Source of the DNA: an uncultured SAR86 cluster bacterium | GTDB taxonomy: Bacteria; Pseudomonadota; Gammaproteobacteria; Magnimaribacterales; D2472 | Direction: 5' to 3' | DNA length: 64,000 nt | Assembly: GCA_902558375.1 (NCBI GenBank) | Contig: CACEDQ010000004.1 | Span: 1 to 64,000 of the forward strand | Shown: in pieces, positions 46,312 to 55,652 of the stretch | How positions within the stretch are numbered: the first letter of the stretch is position 1 | How the letters are laid out: each line of letters opens with the position of its first letter | Translations under genes and position numbers: made by a program | Notes under the pieces: generated by a model | What the model was told of the DNA's origin: nothing | Seen by the model: the letters and a program-made list of their open reading frames with translations, nothing else | The model's database searches: none

Positions 46312-47307
46312 ATGAAAATACTTGTAACAGGAGCTGCTGGCTTTATAGGTTATCACCTCAGCACTAAACTAATTGAAATGGGACAAACAGTTATAGGTCT
46401 TGATAATTTAAATGACTATTATGACCCAAGCTTAAAACAATCTAGATTAAAAGAAATAGAAAATAATATACATTCATCTAACTTTACTTTTATTAAAGAA
46501 GATATATCTAACAATGAAAATATAATAAATATTTTTCACACAGAGCAGTTTGATATTGTTATTAATCTTGCTGCGCAAGCTGGCGTGAGATATTCTTTAC
46601 AAAACCCATATGCATATGTCGATTCTAACTTATCAGGCTTTATAAATATTCTTGAAGGTTGTCGTCATAACAATGTTAAGCACTTAATTTTTGCAAGTTC
46701 TAGTTCAGTTTATGGTATGAATGTAAAACAACCTTTTAGTGTTTCTGATAGAACAGATTATCCAATATCCCTATATGCTGCAACAAAGAAATCAAATGAA
46801 ATGATGGCTTTTTCATATAGTCATTTATTTAAAATACCTACCACTGGTTTAAGATTTTTTACAGTTTATGGTCCTTATGGGCGACCAGATATGGCTTACT
46901 ATAAATTTACAAAAAATATTCTTGAAGGAAAGGAAATAAATCTCTATAACAATGGAGAAATGAAAAGAGATTTTACTTATATAGATGATATTATAAACGG
47001 AATTGTTAATATTTTAGATCAAACCCCGGCTCCTCAAGACAATAAACACTCCTTAGCAAAACCACCATACAGACTATATAATATAGGCAATAATAGGCCT
47101 GTTACATTAGAAAATTTTATAAAGGCTATTGAATCATCTTTAGGTATAAAGGCGAAGAGAAAATTAATGCCGATGCAAGATGGAGATGTTCTATCTACAT
47201 ATGCAGATATTGAAGATATGATAGATGATTACAATTTCTATCCTTCAATTTCAATAGATGAAGGAATTAATAATTTCGTTAGGTGGTACAAGTCATTCAT
47301 CGAATAA
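46312..47307 (+). CDS. UDP-glucuronate 4-epimerase-like NAD-dependent epimerase
   Basis: An extended short-chain dehydrogenase. The NAD motif is ILVTGAAGFIGYHLSTKLIEMG, and LDNLNDYYDPSLKQSRL is characteristic of UDP-GlcA 4-epimerases. INLAAQAGVRYSL, then the catalytic YAATKKSNEMMA and LRFFTVYGPYGRPDMAY, follow. It would turn UDP-glucuronate from the preceding Ugd into UDP-galacturonate. Length 331 is typical. The pair ugd plus this epimerase (6 bases apart) suggests uronic acid in the polymer. Confidence 0.9.
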   Translation: MKILVTGAAGFIGYHLSTKLIEMGQTVIGLDNLNDYYDPSLKQSRLKEIENNIHSSNFTFIKEDISNNENIINIFHTEQFDIVINLAAQAGVRYSLQNPYAYVDSNLSGFINILEGCRHNNVKHLIFASSSSVYGMNVKQPFSVSDRTDYPISLYAATKKSNEMMAFSYSHLFKIPTTGLRFFTVYGPYGRPDMAYYKFTKNILEGKEINLYNNGEMKRDFTYIDDIINGIVNILDQTPAPQDNKHSLAKPPYRLYNIGNNRPVTLENFIKAIESSLGIKAKRKLMPMQDGDVLSTYADIEDMIDDYNFYPSISIDEGINNFVRWYKSFIE

Positions 47308-47335
47308 AATTAAATATACACGGAGTAAGAGAATA

Positions 47336-48460
47336 ATGAATAAAGTACCTTTTTTTGATTATCCTGGGATCTACAATAGATTCAAAGATGAGTTTGATGC
47401 TATATTTCAAGACGTATGTTCTCGCGGAGCATTTATTCTACAGAATGATCTTGAAAAATTTGAACTAGATTTAGCTAAATTTTTAAATGTAAAACATGCC
47501 TTAGGAGTAGCTGACGGTACTAATGCAATGTATATCGGTTTAATGGCATTAGGTGTTGGCAGAGGAGATGAGGTTATTATTTCTTCTCACACATACGTTG
47601 CAACAGCGAATGCTGTTGAGATGGTTGGAGCAAAACCAGTTTTTGCAGATATTGATAATAATAATTTGCTTTGTCCTGAGTCCATAAAATTAAAAATAAC
47701 AGATAAAACTAAAGTTATTATGCCTACACAACTTAATGGCAGATGTGCAAATATGGATGAAATTCGTTCAATTTGTAAAGAGCATAATCTCTTGCTTGCT
47801 GAAGACAGTGCTCAAGGTCTTGGGGCTAAATATGGAAACGAATTTGCTGGAACTTTTGGTTCATTTGGAACATTGAGTTTCTATCCTGCAAAATTAATTG
47901 GTTGCTTTGGAGACGGAGGAGCAATCATGACTAATGATTCAATGTTAGCAGATAAACTAATTTCTATTCGCGATCATGGGCGAGATAAAAACGGGATGGT
48001 TTCAATGTGGGGTACTAATTCTAGATTAGATAATTTGCAAGCTGCTTTTCTTTCTCTAAGATTAAAACATTTTGAAGAAGATATATTAAGAAGGAGAGAA
48101 ATAGCTCAAATGTATAATGATGGACTTAAACATCTTGATGAGCTTTCGCTTCCAGAATCTCCAAGTGATAATAGTTTGAATTTTGATGTTTTTCAAAACT
48201 ATGAATTTGCAGCAAAAGATAGAGATGAACTCCGTTTATATTTAAGTGAAAAAGATATAGGTACTTTAATTCAGTGGGGAGGGCATCCAGTTCATCATTT
48301 CGAAGGATTGGGTTATGGTAAAGATAAATTTAAAGACCTTCCTAATACAGATGCTTTCTTTGAAAAATGTTTAATGCTGCCAATTAATATGAGTATGACC
48401 AATGAAGACACTTGTTATGTAATTGACTCAATATGTAATTTTTATCAAAAGGAAAAATAA
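47336..48460 (+). CDS. DegT/DnrJ/EryC1/StrS family sugar aminotransferase
   Basis: PLP enzymes of this family aminate keto-sugars bound to nucleotides. MNKVPFFDYPGIYNRFKDEF opens it. LGVADGTNAMYIGLMALGVGRGDEVI is the family core, AEDSAQGLGAKYG binds PLP, and the Schiff-base lysine is in SFYPAKLIGCFGDGGAI. The ORF track begins 78 bases earlier inside the epimerase; ATG 47336 is chosen because CGGAG stands about 12 bases before it and the extra N-terminal residues are unlike the family. It is 374 residues. It is followed 3 bases later by the transketolase subunits, which is the unusual point. Confidence 0.92.
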   Translation: MNKVPFFDYPGIYNRFKDEFDAIFQDVCSRGAFILQNDLEKFELDLAKFLNVKHALGVADGTNAMYIGLMALGVGRGDEVIISSHTYVATANAVEMVGAKPVFADIDNNNLLCPESIKLKITDKTKVIMPTQLNGRCANMDEIRSICKEHNLLLAEDSAQGLGAKYGNEFAGTFGSFGTLSFYPAKLIGCFGDGGAIMTNDSMLADKLISIRDHGRDKNGMVSMWGTNSRLDNLQAAFLSLRLKHFEEDILRRREIAQMYNDGLKHLDELSLPESPSDNSLNFDVFQNYEFAAKDRDELRLYLSEKDIGTLIQWGGHPVHHFEGLGYGKDKFKDLPNTDAFFEKCLMLPINMSMTNEDTCYVIDSICNFYQKEK

Positions 48461-48463
48461 TAA

Positions 48464-49327
48464 ATGCCAACCGCAAAAAATTATAATCATGGAACCATGT
48501 TATTGGCTGCATACATTAGAAATCACATTATAGATATGACACATTTAGGTGGAAGCTCTCATGTGGGATCTGGATTATCAATTGCTGACATACTAGCTGT
48601 TCTTTATGGCGATATTATGACTATAGACCCTCAAAATCCTAAATTAGAAAATAGAGATAGATTTATTTTATCTAAAGGTCATGCAGGTGCAGCAGTTTAT
48701 GCGGTCCTTGCAGAAGTTGGGTTTTTTAAACCAGAAAAATTAAAAGATCATTATCAGAATGGTTCTGTTTTATCAGGACATGTTTCTCATAAAGGCGTGC
48801 CGGGAGTTGAGCTTTCTACTGGTTCGCTTGGCCATGGTTTAGGTGTTGCTGCTGGGATGGCAAAGTCTGCCAAGCTCCGTAAAAAAAATCATAAAATATA
48901 TGCATTATTATCTGACGGCGAATGTGATGAAGGCTCAAATTGGGAGGCAATACTATTTGCATCACATCATAAGCTTGATAATCTGGTAGCTATAATTGAT
49001 TATAATAAAATTCAATCATTGGATACTACTGAGAATACTCTTGCATTAGAGCCATTCGCAAAAAAATTTGAGTCATTTGGGTGGAATGTGATTGAAGTTG
49101 ATGGCCACAATCACACAGAACTTAAAACTGCTTTTAATGAAGCAAATATCCATAGTAATTCACCAACCGTTGTAATATCTCATACTACAAAAGGTAAAGG
49201 AGTTTCGTTTATGGAAGATTCTGTTCTTTGGCATTACCGTTCTCCTCAAAATGAGGAATATCAAAATGCTAAAAAAGAATTATTAAATAATATTAGCAGA
49301 TTAAAAGAGGTAACATCTGATGCGTGA
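48464..49327 (+). CDS. transketolase, N-terminal (ThDP-binding) subunit
   Basis: This is half of a two-subunit transketolase. LGGSSHVGSGLSIADILAVLY, FILSKGHAGAAVYAVL and GSLGHGLGVAAGMAKSAK are transketolase substrate-site motifs. The thiamine diphosphate/metal motif is LSDGECDEGSNWEA to DYNKIQ. Length 287 is the standard for the small-gene form. It overlaps the C-terminal subunit by 8 bases. Its position between an aminotransferase and a flippase suggests a dedicated role in a sugar of the surface polymer instead of, or as well as, the pentose phosphate pathway. Confidence 0.93.
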   Translation: MPTAKNYNHGTMLLAAYIRNHIIDMTHLGGSSHVGSGLSIADILAVLYGDIMTIDPQNPKLENRDRFILSKGHAGAAVYAVLAEVGFFKPEKLKDHYQNGSVLSGHVSHKGVPGVELSTGSLGHGLGVAAGMAKSAKLRKKNHKIYALLSDGECDEGSNWEAILFASHHKLDNLVAIIDYNKIQSLDTTENTLALEPFAKKFESFGWNVIEVDGHNHTELKTAFNEANIHSNSPTVVISHTTKGKGVSFMEDSVLWHYRSPQNEEYQNAKKELLNNISRLKEVTSDA

Positions 49328-50255
49328 TGCTTTTATTAGTGAATTAACAAATCTTGCTAAAGATGATCCTAATATAATACTCTTAACAGGCGATTTAGGT
49401 TTTGGCGTTTTAACAGATTTTGCTCAAAAATTTCCTAATCAATTTATTAATGTTGGCGTGGCTGAGCAAAATATGACGGCAATAGCAACTGGGCTGGCCT
49501 TGGAAGGATTTAAGGTATATACCTACTCGATTGCAAATTTTACAACTCTGAGATGTCTTGAGCAAATCAGGAATGATGTTTGCTATCATGATGCTGATGT
49601 AACCATGGTCTCTGTTGGAGCAGGTTTTTCCTATGGTCAGCTTGGAGTTTCTCATTTTGCTACAGAAGATTTAGCAATCTTAAGAGCTCTTCCAAATATG
49701 ATGGTTATAGCTCCCTCAGACCCTTGGGAAGCAAAAATACTCACTAGAAAAATGGCAGAAAAATCAGGCCCTAAGTATTTAAGAATTGATAAAGGGTCTG
49801 CAGGCTGTGAAAAAGTTCCCTTTAATGATATTCACTTGGGAAAAGGAAGAATTATAAGAAAAGGCCTTGATGTTACTTTAATATCTATTGGTGCTATTCT
49901 ATCTGAAGTATTGATAGCTGCAGATAGATTAAGTGCTGATGGTATCAATGCTAGAGTAATAAGCATAAGTTCTCTTAAGCCATTAGATGAAAAAATCATC
50001 TTTGATGCTTGCAATGAAACCCCTGGTATAGTTTGTGTTGAAGAGCATACTAAAATTGGAGGTTTATCTGGAGCAGTATCTGAAATATGTTTATCTAACG
50101 GAATAATACCAGGTTTTTTTAAAAAAATTGGACTAAATGATGAGTATCCTTCAGTTGTTGGCGATCAAGACTTTTTAAGAGGTGTCTACAGCATGAGTTC
50201 AAAAAACATTTATTTTGAGACTATGGAAGCTCTAAAAAATTTAGAAAATAATTAA
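49320..50255 (+). CDS. transketolase, C-terminal (pyrimidine-binding) subunit
   Basis: The partner of the previous gene. LTGDLGFGVLTDF, then FINVGVAEQNMTAIATGLALEGF with the catalytic glutamate that activates ThDP, YGQLGVSHFATEDLAILRALP, and the C-terminal CVEEHTKIGGLSGAVSE are all typical. Length 311. Both halves together equal a shortened transketolase. The two would form a heterotetramer. They transfer two-carbon units between phosphorylated sugars, or possibly to a nucleotide-bound keto-sugar (inference). Confidence 0.93.
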   Translation: MRDAFISELTNLAKDDPNIILLTGDLGFGVLTDFAQKFPNQFINVGVAEQNMTAIATGLALEGFKVYTYSIANFTTLRCLEQIRNDVCYHDADVTMVSVGAGFSYGQLGVSHFATEDLAILRALPNMMVIAPSDPWEAKILTRKMAEKSGPKYLRIDKGSAGCEKVPFNDIHLGKGRIIRKGLDVTLISIGAILSEVLIAADRLSADGINARVISISSLKPLDEKIIFDACNETPGIVCVEEHTKIGGLSGAVSEICLSNGIIPGFFKKIGLNDEYPSVVGDQDFLRGVYSMSSKNIYFETMEALKNLENN

Positions 50256-50260
50256 TTTAA

Positions 50261-51553
50261 GTGAAACTTTTTTCTAACTTGCAAGAAAAACTCCAAGAAA
50301 ACACATTCATTAATAACATGAAGCTTTTTGTTGGAGGGAAGTTATTAATGGCAATAGCAACATTGATAGTCGGTATTGTCACAGCTAGACTTCTTACTCC
50401 AGAAGACAGAGGTCTTTATGCTTTGTTTTTTACCATAGTCGGATTAATTGTAACTATACTTCATGTGGGCATTTCACCTGCAAATATATACTATGCGAAT
50501 ATAAAAAAAGTTGATCTAAAAATCCTTACAGGAAATACATTTGTTTATTTGCTAGTCTGTATGATTCTTTTAGGTTTATTTTTTATTTTTTTTTCATATA
50601 CCAAAAATCAAAATGTTTTTAGTAATAGTAACAACATAATTATATTATTTTTTTTATGGATTGCAGTGCTATATTCTTTGACAGAAGTATCCATTTCAGG
50701 ATTTTTATTAGCCAAAAATTATTATAACTTTTTAAATAAAAGCTTAGTTATACAATCTATTTTATTAATTATTTCATCTTTTTTAATAATACCAGCTAAA
50801 TCAAATCTTGACCTTTCAATTGGAATAAGGGTCGGATTAATAATGCTTTTTATAATGTGGTTTATTAAAAATTTTCTTACTTTATTTAATTTTAATAAAT
50901 TTTTATTTTCGTTCGATATTTTAAAGGATCAAATATACTTTGGGTCTAAAAACTGGCTGCAAAATATTATTGGTTTCTTAAATGTTAGAAGCTACATACT
51001 TATTTTAGGTTTTATTTCAAGCCCTGATGTCGTTGGTTATTTTTCAATAGCTTGGATTTTTGTTGAGCTTATCAGGTTTTTACCTGACACAATATCTACT
51101 ATGTTACTTCCAGAACTTACTAATCAGGATTCAAAAAATCAACAAGTAAGATTTACGCTCAGACTTTTGAAGATTTTATTTTGCACTGTTTTAATAATTA
51201 CAGTTATTGGTTATTTTGTACTTGATTACTTAATATATTTTATATTTGGAATGGCTTATGCTGACTCAAGTAGTATTGCAAAACTTCTTACAATAGGAGC
51301 TGCTATTGGTGTGATTTATCAAGTACTCACCAGATATTACACAAGTCAATCTCAGCAGTTTTATTCAATAGTATCAGGTTCCATAGGTTTAGTTGTTGGC
51401 TTAACATCAAGTTTTATTCTAGTGCCTCTTTACGGTGGTGAGGGTGCAGCATTTGCTTATATTTTTAGTTCAATAATTACAGCGATATTTGCATTTTATT
51501 TCTTCTTTAGGTCAACAAAAACATCAACTAAGCCAGTTTTTACTGTAGAATAA
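50261..51553 (+). CDS. polysaccharide flippase, Wzx-type (MATE/MVF superfamily)
   Basis: A 430-residue membrane protein with about 12 hydrophobic segments. The first is near LLMAIATLIVGIVTARLLTPEDRGLYAL, a motif often found at the N-terminus of O-unit flippases. It would flip undecaprenyl-linked repeat units across the inner membrane. Paired segments continue to the end (GEGAAFAYIFSSIITAIFAFYFFF). Start is GTG at 50261, 5 bases after the transketolase. Substrate specificity cannot be read from sequence; sequence divergence is typical of Wzx. Confidence 0.88.
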   Translation: MKLFSNLQEKLQENTFINNMKLFVGGKLLMAIATLIVGIVTARLLTPEDRGLYALFFTIVGLIVTILHVGISPANIYYANIKKVDLKILTGNTFVYLLVCMILLGLFFIFFSYTKNQNVFSNSNNIIILFFLWIAVLYSLTEVSISGFLLAKNYYNFLNKSLVIQSILLIISSFLIIPAKSNLDLSIGIRVGLIMLFIMWFIKNFLTLFNFNKFLFSFDILKDQIYFGSKNWLQNIIGFLNVRSYILILGFISSPDVVGYFSIAWIFVELIRFLPDTISTMLLPELTNQDSKNQQVRFTLRLLKILFCTVLIITVIGYFVLDYLIYFIFGMAYADSSSIAKLLTIGAAIGVIYQVLTRYYTSQSQQFYSIVSGSIGLVVGLTSSFILVPLYGGEGAAFAYIFSSIITAIFAFYFFFRSTKTSTKPVFTVE

Positions 51554-51589
51554 AAGTCTTTTTATAATACACAAAATTGTGAGTATTCA

Positions 51590-52762
51590 ATGAATATCGT
51601 TCATTCATATCTATTTTTTTCAATAAGATTTGCGGGCGGCACATCTGATTTAATGTTTAAAATTGCAAAAGCTCAGGAAAAGCAGGGCCTTAATCCCGTA
51701 ATTTATAGTGGAGATTACCAGTTTGATTATGATTTAGCAGAGAAATTACCGAATACAAAATTTAAAATTACAAAATCTTGTTTTGATGCAGCAGGTTTTT
51801 CAATAATGCCAAATTTGAAGTCTGAAATAGAATCTGATAAGAATAATATAGATATTATTCATATGCATGTTTATAGAACATTCCAGAACTACATAATGTA
51901 TAAATTCTGTCTCAGAAATAATATTCCATACATTATGGATGCTCATGGAGCTGTCCCTTATGCAACAAAAAAAGTTTTTCTAAAAAAAATATATGACTGG
52001 TTTATTGGTCGAAAAATTCTAAAGAATGCAGCATATCTAATTGCCGAAACTGAAGTGGGTGTAAAAGAATACTTGGATGTTGATCCGTCAATTAATATGG
52101 ACAAAATTAAAGTCATATCACCTCCTTTTGATACTGATGAATTTGAGAACATTCCTCAAAAAAATAATTTTAGAAATGAATATGATATTAATAACGAAAT
52201 TAAGATTGTTATGTTTTTAGGCCGTGTTCATCATATAAAAGGTAATGATTTCTTAATTGAAGCGTTTGCGGATTTATGTAAATCAAGAGATGACTGTTTA
52301 TTAGCTATTGTTGGATCAGATGATGGTCATATGGATGAATGTAAAAAACTTGCTAAAGATTTTGGAATAGAAGATAAAGTTTTGTTTACAGGTTTTATAG
52401 CCGGTAATGATAAAAATTCAGCTCTTGTTGATGCAGACATTGTTGTTCAAATGTCAAGACAAGAACAAGGTGCATGGGCACCCTTTGAAGCAGTTTTATG
52501 CGAAACACCAATTATCGTTAGCGAACACACTGGTGCTGGTGAAGATGTAAAAAGAGTCAAAGCTGGCAGAACAGTTCCTTTTGGTGATGTAAAAAGCCTT
52601 TCTAATTGTATTGAGGATATTTTCAATAACTATGAAGATGCATTGGACATAACAAAAAAAGCTCGAGATTTTATCTTAAATAAGATGTCAATGAATGCAA
52701 GGTCCCATGAATATTCTGATTTATACAAAAAAGCGATAGAGATCAAGAAAAAGAATACTTAA
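51590..52762 (+). CDS. glycosyltransferase family 4 (GT-B)
   Basis: GT-B fold transferase that probably adds one sugar to the lipid-linked repeat. N-terminal Rossmann half: HSYLFFSIRFAGGTSDLMFKIAK and PYIMDAHGAVPYATKK. C-terminal donor-binding half: KIVMFLGRVHHIKGNDFLIEAF, LLAIVGSDDGHMDECK, and the E-x7-E region APFEAVLCETPIIVSE. Length 390. It has no signal peptide and is cytosolic or peripherally bound. Donor and acceptor are unknown. Confidence 0.88.
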   Translation: MNIVHSYLFFSIRFAGGTSDLMFKIAKAQEKQGLNPVIYSGDYQFDYDLAEKLPNTKFKITKSCFDAAGFSIMPNLKSEIESDKNNIDIIHMHVYRTFQNYIMYKFCLRNNIPYIMDAHGAVPYATKKVFLKKIYDWFIGRKILKNAAYLIAETEVGVKEYLDVDPSINMDKIKVISPPFDTDEFENIPQKNNFRNEYDINNEIKIVMFLGRVHHIKGNDFLIEAFADLCKSRDDCLLAIVGSDDGHMDECKKLAKDFGIEDKVLFTGFIAGNDKNSALVDADIVVQMSRQEQGAWAPFEAVLCETPIIVSEHTGAGEDVKRVKAGRTVPFGDVKSLSNCIEDIFNNYEDALDITKKARDFILNKMSMNARSHEYSDLYKKAIEIKKKNT

Positions 52763-52768
52763 CATCTT

Positions 52769-53980
52769 ATGTCACTTGATACTTCTAGATTATCATTAAT
52801 TCTTCTGCCAGATGGACCTGTTGCTCATGATGGAACTTGTTATAGGTATTCAAAAGGAGAAAGACTATACCTTGATAATTTAGCAAAAGATTTTAAAAAA
52901 ATATATATAGCAAGTTTTGTTATAAGAGAAGGCGAAGAATTTTATGAATCATTAATTCATTCAAAATTCCAATCAAATAACATTGAAATAGTTGAGTTAC
53001 CAAAATTTTCTACCGACAAGCCCAGTATATTTATGAAGCTTATGCAATTTGTATTAGTTTTTAAGAAGATATTGCTTTTATCAAGAAAAGTTGATGCTGG
53101 TTATTTATTTTTACCAAGCTATCCAGCTGCTACTGCATGGTTATCATTAATTTTATGGAGAAAACCATACTTTATTTATGGTGCTGATGATTGGGTACAA
53201 GCATCTGATAGCATGTTTAAATGGAATAGAAAAAAACATTTTATTTTTTATAAATTTTATAAAAATTTTAATATTTATATTGAAAAATTCATTGTTAGAT
53301 ATGCACTTTTTGGTGTTGCAGCGGGCGGACAATTAATAGAGAAATACAAGAACTACAAATGTCCAACATACCCCACTAGTCCCCGCATGACATTATCCAG
53401 CAATGATATTTTTGAAAGAGAAGATACATGCATAAATGAACAAATTACATTGATTAATGTAGGCAGCTTAATTAATGATAAGGCACAAGATATGCTTATT
53501 AAGTCGTTTGCTGAAGTCTGCAATATCTATAAAGATATAAGGTTAAAGATAGTTGGCGAAGGGCCTCTTCGAAGTCAATTAGTGTCACTAACAAGAGATC
53601 TTGATATTGAAGAGAATGTAATATTTTGTGGATATATCGAAGATGAAAAATTATTATATAAACAACTTTCTTCATCAGATATTTTTGTATTATCAAGCGT
53701 TACTGAGGGGTTTCCAAGGGTTCTATATGAAGCAATGTGCATGAGGTTGCCGATTGTAACTACAAATGTTGGCGGAATCTCATATCTTTTAAAGGACATG
53801 GAAAATGCCTTAATTGTTGAATCACAAGATATTGATGCAATGACAAAAGCAATTATTACAATGATTGAGAATAGCAACCTCAGAAGAGATATAATAAAAT
53901 CTGCAAATCAAACGATTGATACTGTATTTAAGAGAATGGATGGGAGTCAAATATCTAAGCTGCTATTAAAATACTGGTAA
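52769..53980 (+). CDS. glycosyltransferase family 4 (GT-B)
   Basis: A second GT4-type transferase, 403 residues. The N-terminal half has RYSKGERLYLDNLAKDFKKIY and the hydrophobic stretch YLFLPSYPAATAWLSLILW, which may associate with the membrane. The donor-binding half has INVGSLINDKAQDMLIKSFAEV, LKIVGEGPLRSQL, FCGYIEDEKLLYKQLSSSD and the E-x7-E motif EGFPRVLYEAMCMRLPIVTTNVGG. It follows the first GT4 by 6 bases. Linkage unknown. Confidence 0.9.
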   Translation: MSLDTSRLSLILLPDGPVAHDGTCYRYSKGERLYLDNLAKDFKKIYIASFVIREGEEFYESLIHSKFQSNNIEIVELPKFSTDKPSIFMKLMQFVLVFKKILLLSRKVDAGYLFLPSYPAATAWLSLILWRKPYFIYGADDWVQASDSMFKWNRKKHFIFYKFYKNFNIYIEKFIVRYALFGVAAGGQLIEKYKNYKCPTYPTSPRMTLSSNDIFEREDTCINEQITLINVGSLINDKAQDMLIKSFAEVCNIYKDIRLKIVGEGPLRSQLVSLTRDLDIEENVIFCGYIEDEKLLYKQLSSSDIFVLSSVTEGFPRVLYEAMCMRLPIVTTNVGGISYLLKDMENALIVESQDIDAMTKAIITMIENSNLRRDIIKSANQTIDTVFKRMDGSQISKLLLKYW

Positions 53981-54018
53981 GACTTGTTTGACCTAAATAG
54001 CTTAAAATTTGAAATTAT

Positions 54019-54750
54019 ATGATAGAAGATGTTGAATTAAGTATTATAGTTCCTTGCTTAAATGAGGAAGATAATATAACTGAGGCTTTAGATTTACTTA
54101 AGAAAAATCTAAGTGACACTACATATGAAGTCATTATTGTGGATGATCAAAGCGCAGACATGACATTTGATAAATCAATTGAGTGGGTGACAAATAACAA
54201 TGTTAAAAATTATAAAGTTTTAAGAAGGCCCTTGGAAAGAAGAGGGTATGGCGCAGTAATAAAATTTGGTCTTGCATATGCAAAGGGTAAATACGTAACC
54301 TTTTATTCTGCAGATATGGTTGATCCGATCCACTTGCTTCCAAATATGTTAGAGCTTGTCAGAAAAAATGATCTTGTCCAGGTTTCAAGGTACCAAAATC
54401 CAGCTAATGCTAAAGATATTCCATTTAAATATAAATTTTTTCAATTTTTCTTTAGAAGATTTGTGAGGATATCACTTGGAAAAAGTGTAGCTGACAGTAC
54501 TTATGCTTTTAAGATCTTTAACAGAAGAAAAATATTATCTCTTGGTCTTTCATCAAACAGATTTAGCATAAGTCCTGAGATTTTCTTTAAAGGTTTTTTG
54601 GCAGGGTATAAGATTGCATTTGTTGAAGGTGCTCAAACACATAGAGAACATGGAGTATCAAAATTTATTTTCCATAAAGAAGGAGTCGGCTTTATTTGGT
54701 GCCTAATCAGAGCATTTTTGCACAGAAAGAGAATATCATACTGGTTCTAA
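54019..54750 (+). CDS. glycosyltransferase family 2 (dolichyl-phosphate-mannose synthase-like)
   Basis: A GT-A fold transferase. LSIIVPCLNEEDNITEALDLL and VIIVDDQSADMTFDKS are the nucleotide-sugar-binding N-terminus, and FYSADMVDPIHLL is the DXD-like metal site. The C-terminal part has ADSTYAFKIFNRRKIL and EGAQTHREHGVSKF. There is no long membrane anchor, so it is like the short DPM1-type proteins that charge a polyprenyl phosphate. The two genes downstream are an AglD-like membrane protein and a GT39-like transferase that would use such a lipid-linked sugar. Length 243. Confidence 0.87.
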   Translation: MIEDVELSIIVPCLNEEDNITEALDLLKKNLSDTTYEVIIVDDQSADMTFDKSIEWVTNNNVKNYKVLRRPLERRGYGAVIKFGLAYAKGKYVTFYSADMVDPIHLLPNMLELVRKNDLVQVSRYQNPANAKDIPFKYKFFQFFFRRFVRISLGKSVADSTYAFKIFNRRKILSLGLSSNRFSISPEIFFKGFLAGYKIAFVEGAQTHREHGVSKFIFHKEGVGFIWCLIRAFLHRKRISYWF

Positions 54751-54751
54751 C

Positions 54752-55651
54752 ATGAAGAGCTACCTAAAGATATTGATTGCATTGACTGCAATTTCGCTTC
54801 TTTTTTATTTCAACATAGTATCCATTGATGCTTTAGAAATTTTTGTAAAAAACCTAAATATTTTCTATTTAATACAGTTGGTAGCATTAACTTTTTTATT
54901 GGTGATTGGAACATATTACAGATGGTTTTTATGTAGCTATTTTTTAGGTATAACCATACCCAAGAAAGGTTTTATAAATATAAGTTCAGAAGCATATACT
55001 TTAGGGCAGATTGTCCCAGGTCAATTAGGTATTGATGGCTGGAGAATATTAAGATTAAAAGATACAGACAATAGTAGATATAAGAGTAAGTTAATCACAG
55101 CTACAATAATTGAGAAAGTTATTTCCATACTTTCACAGCTTGCCTTATTTTTCTTGTTTCTATTATTCTTTTTAGAATTAAAAATTAGTATTATCAAATT
55201 AGTTATGCTTTTTTTATGCATAATTTTTTCTGTAATTACAGTTTTATTTTTAATCAAGTACACCCTCAATAAAAAACTCAATATTCAAATACAAAAAAAG
55301 GACTTTAACTTATTTATAAAGATATCTTGTCTTGCATTAAGCTTAAATTTAGTGGCTTGCACTCTAATTTATTTGATAACAAATATTATCTTGGAAAATC
55401 ATAATATTAATTTTTTAAATACTTCCATAGCAATGTTAATATCAAATATTAGTGCTGCGATACCAATAACACCAAATGGTATTGGCCTTTCAGAATTCTT
55501 GTATTCAAAAACTATTTCTGTTATCGCTAGTAATGATAAATCAGCTATGTATGGAACTTCGTATTTGATATACAGAATCTTAAATATTTTTGGACATTTT
55601 TTTATGTATTTAATTAGCACCATTAATTTTAAAAATTTTAGGCAGCACTAA
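54752..55651 (+). CDS. lysylphosphatidylglycerol-synthase-TM-like (AglD/UPF0104) membrane protein
   Basis: A 299-residue polytopic protein with 7-8 hydrophobic segments. Typical features of the family are QIVPGQLGIDGWRILRLKD near residue 90 and the C-terminal AAIPITPNGIGLSEFLYSK. Members sit beside GT2 genes and are thought to act in lipid or lipid-linked sugar handling; the lysyl-transferase domain of MprF is absent. It begins one base after the GT2 stop. Exact role unknown. Confidence 0.82.
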   Translation: MKSYLKILIALTAISLLFYFNIVSIDALEIFVKNLNIFYLIQLVALTFLLVIGTYYRWFLCSYFLGITIPKKGFINISSEAYTLGQIVPGQLGIDGWRILRLKDTDNSRYKSKLITATIIEKVISILSQLALFFLFLLFFLELKISIIKLVMLFLCIIFSVITVLFLIKYTLNKKLNIQIQKKDFNLFIKISCLALSLNLVACTLIYLITNIILENHNINFLNTSIAMLISNISAAIPITPNGIGLSEFLYSKTISVIASNDKSAMYGTSYLIYRILNIFGHFFMYLISTINFKNFRQH

Positions 55652-55652
55652 A

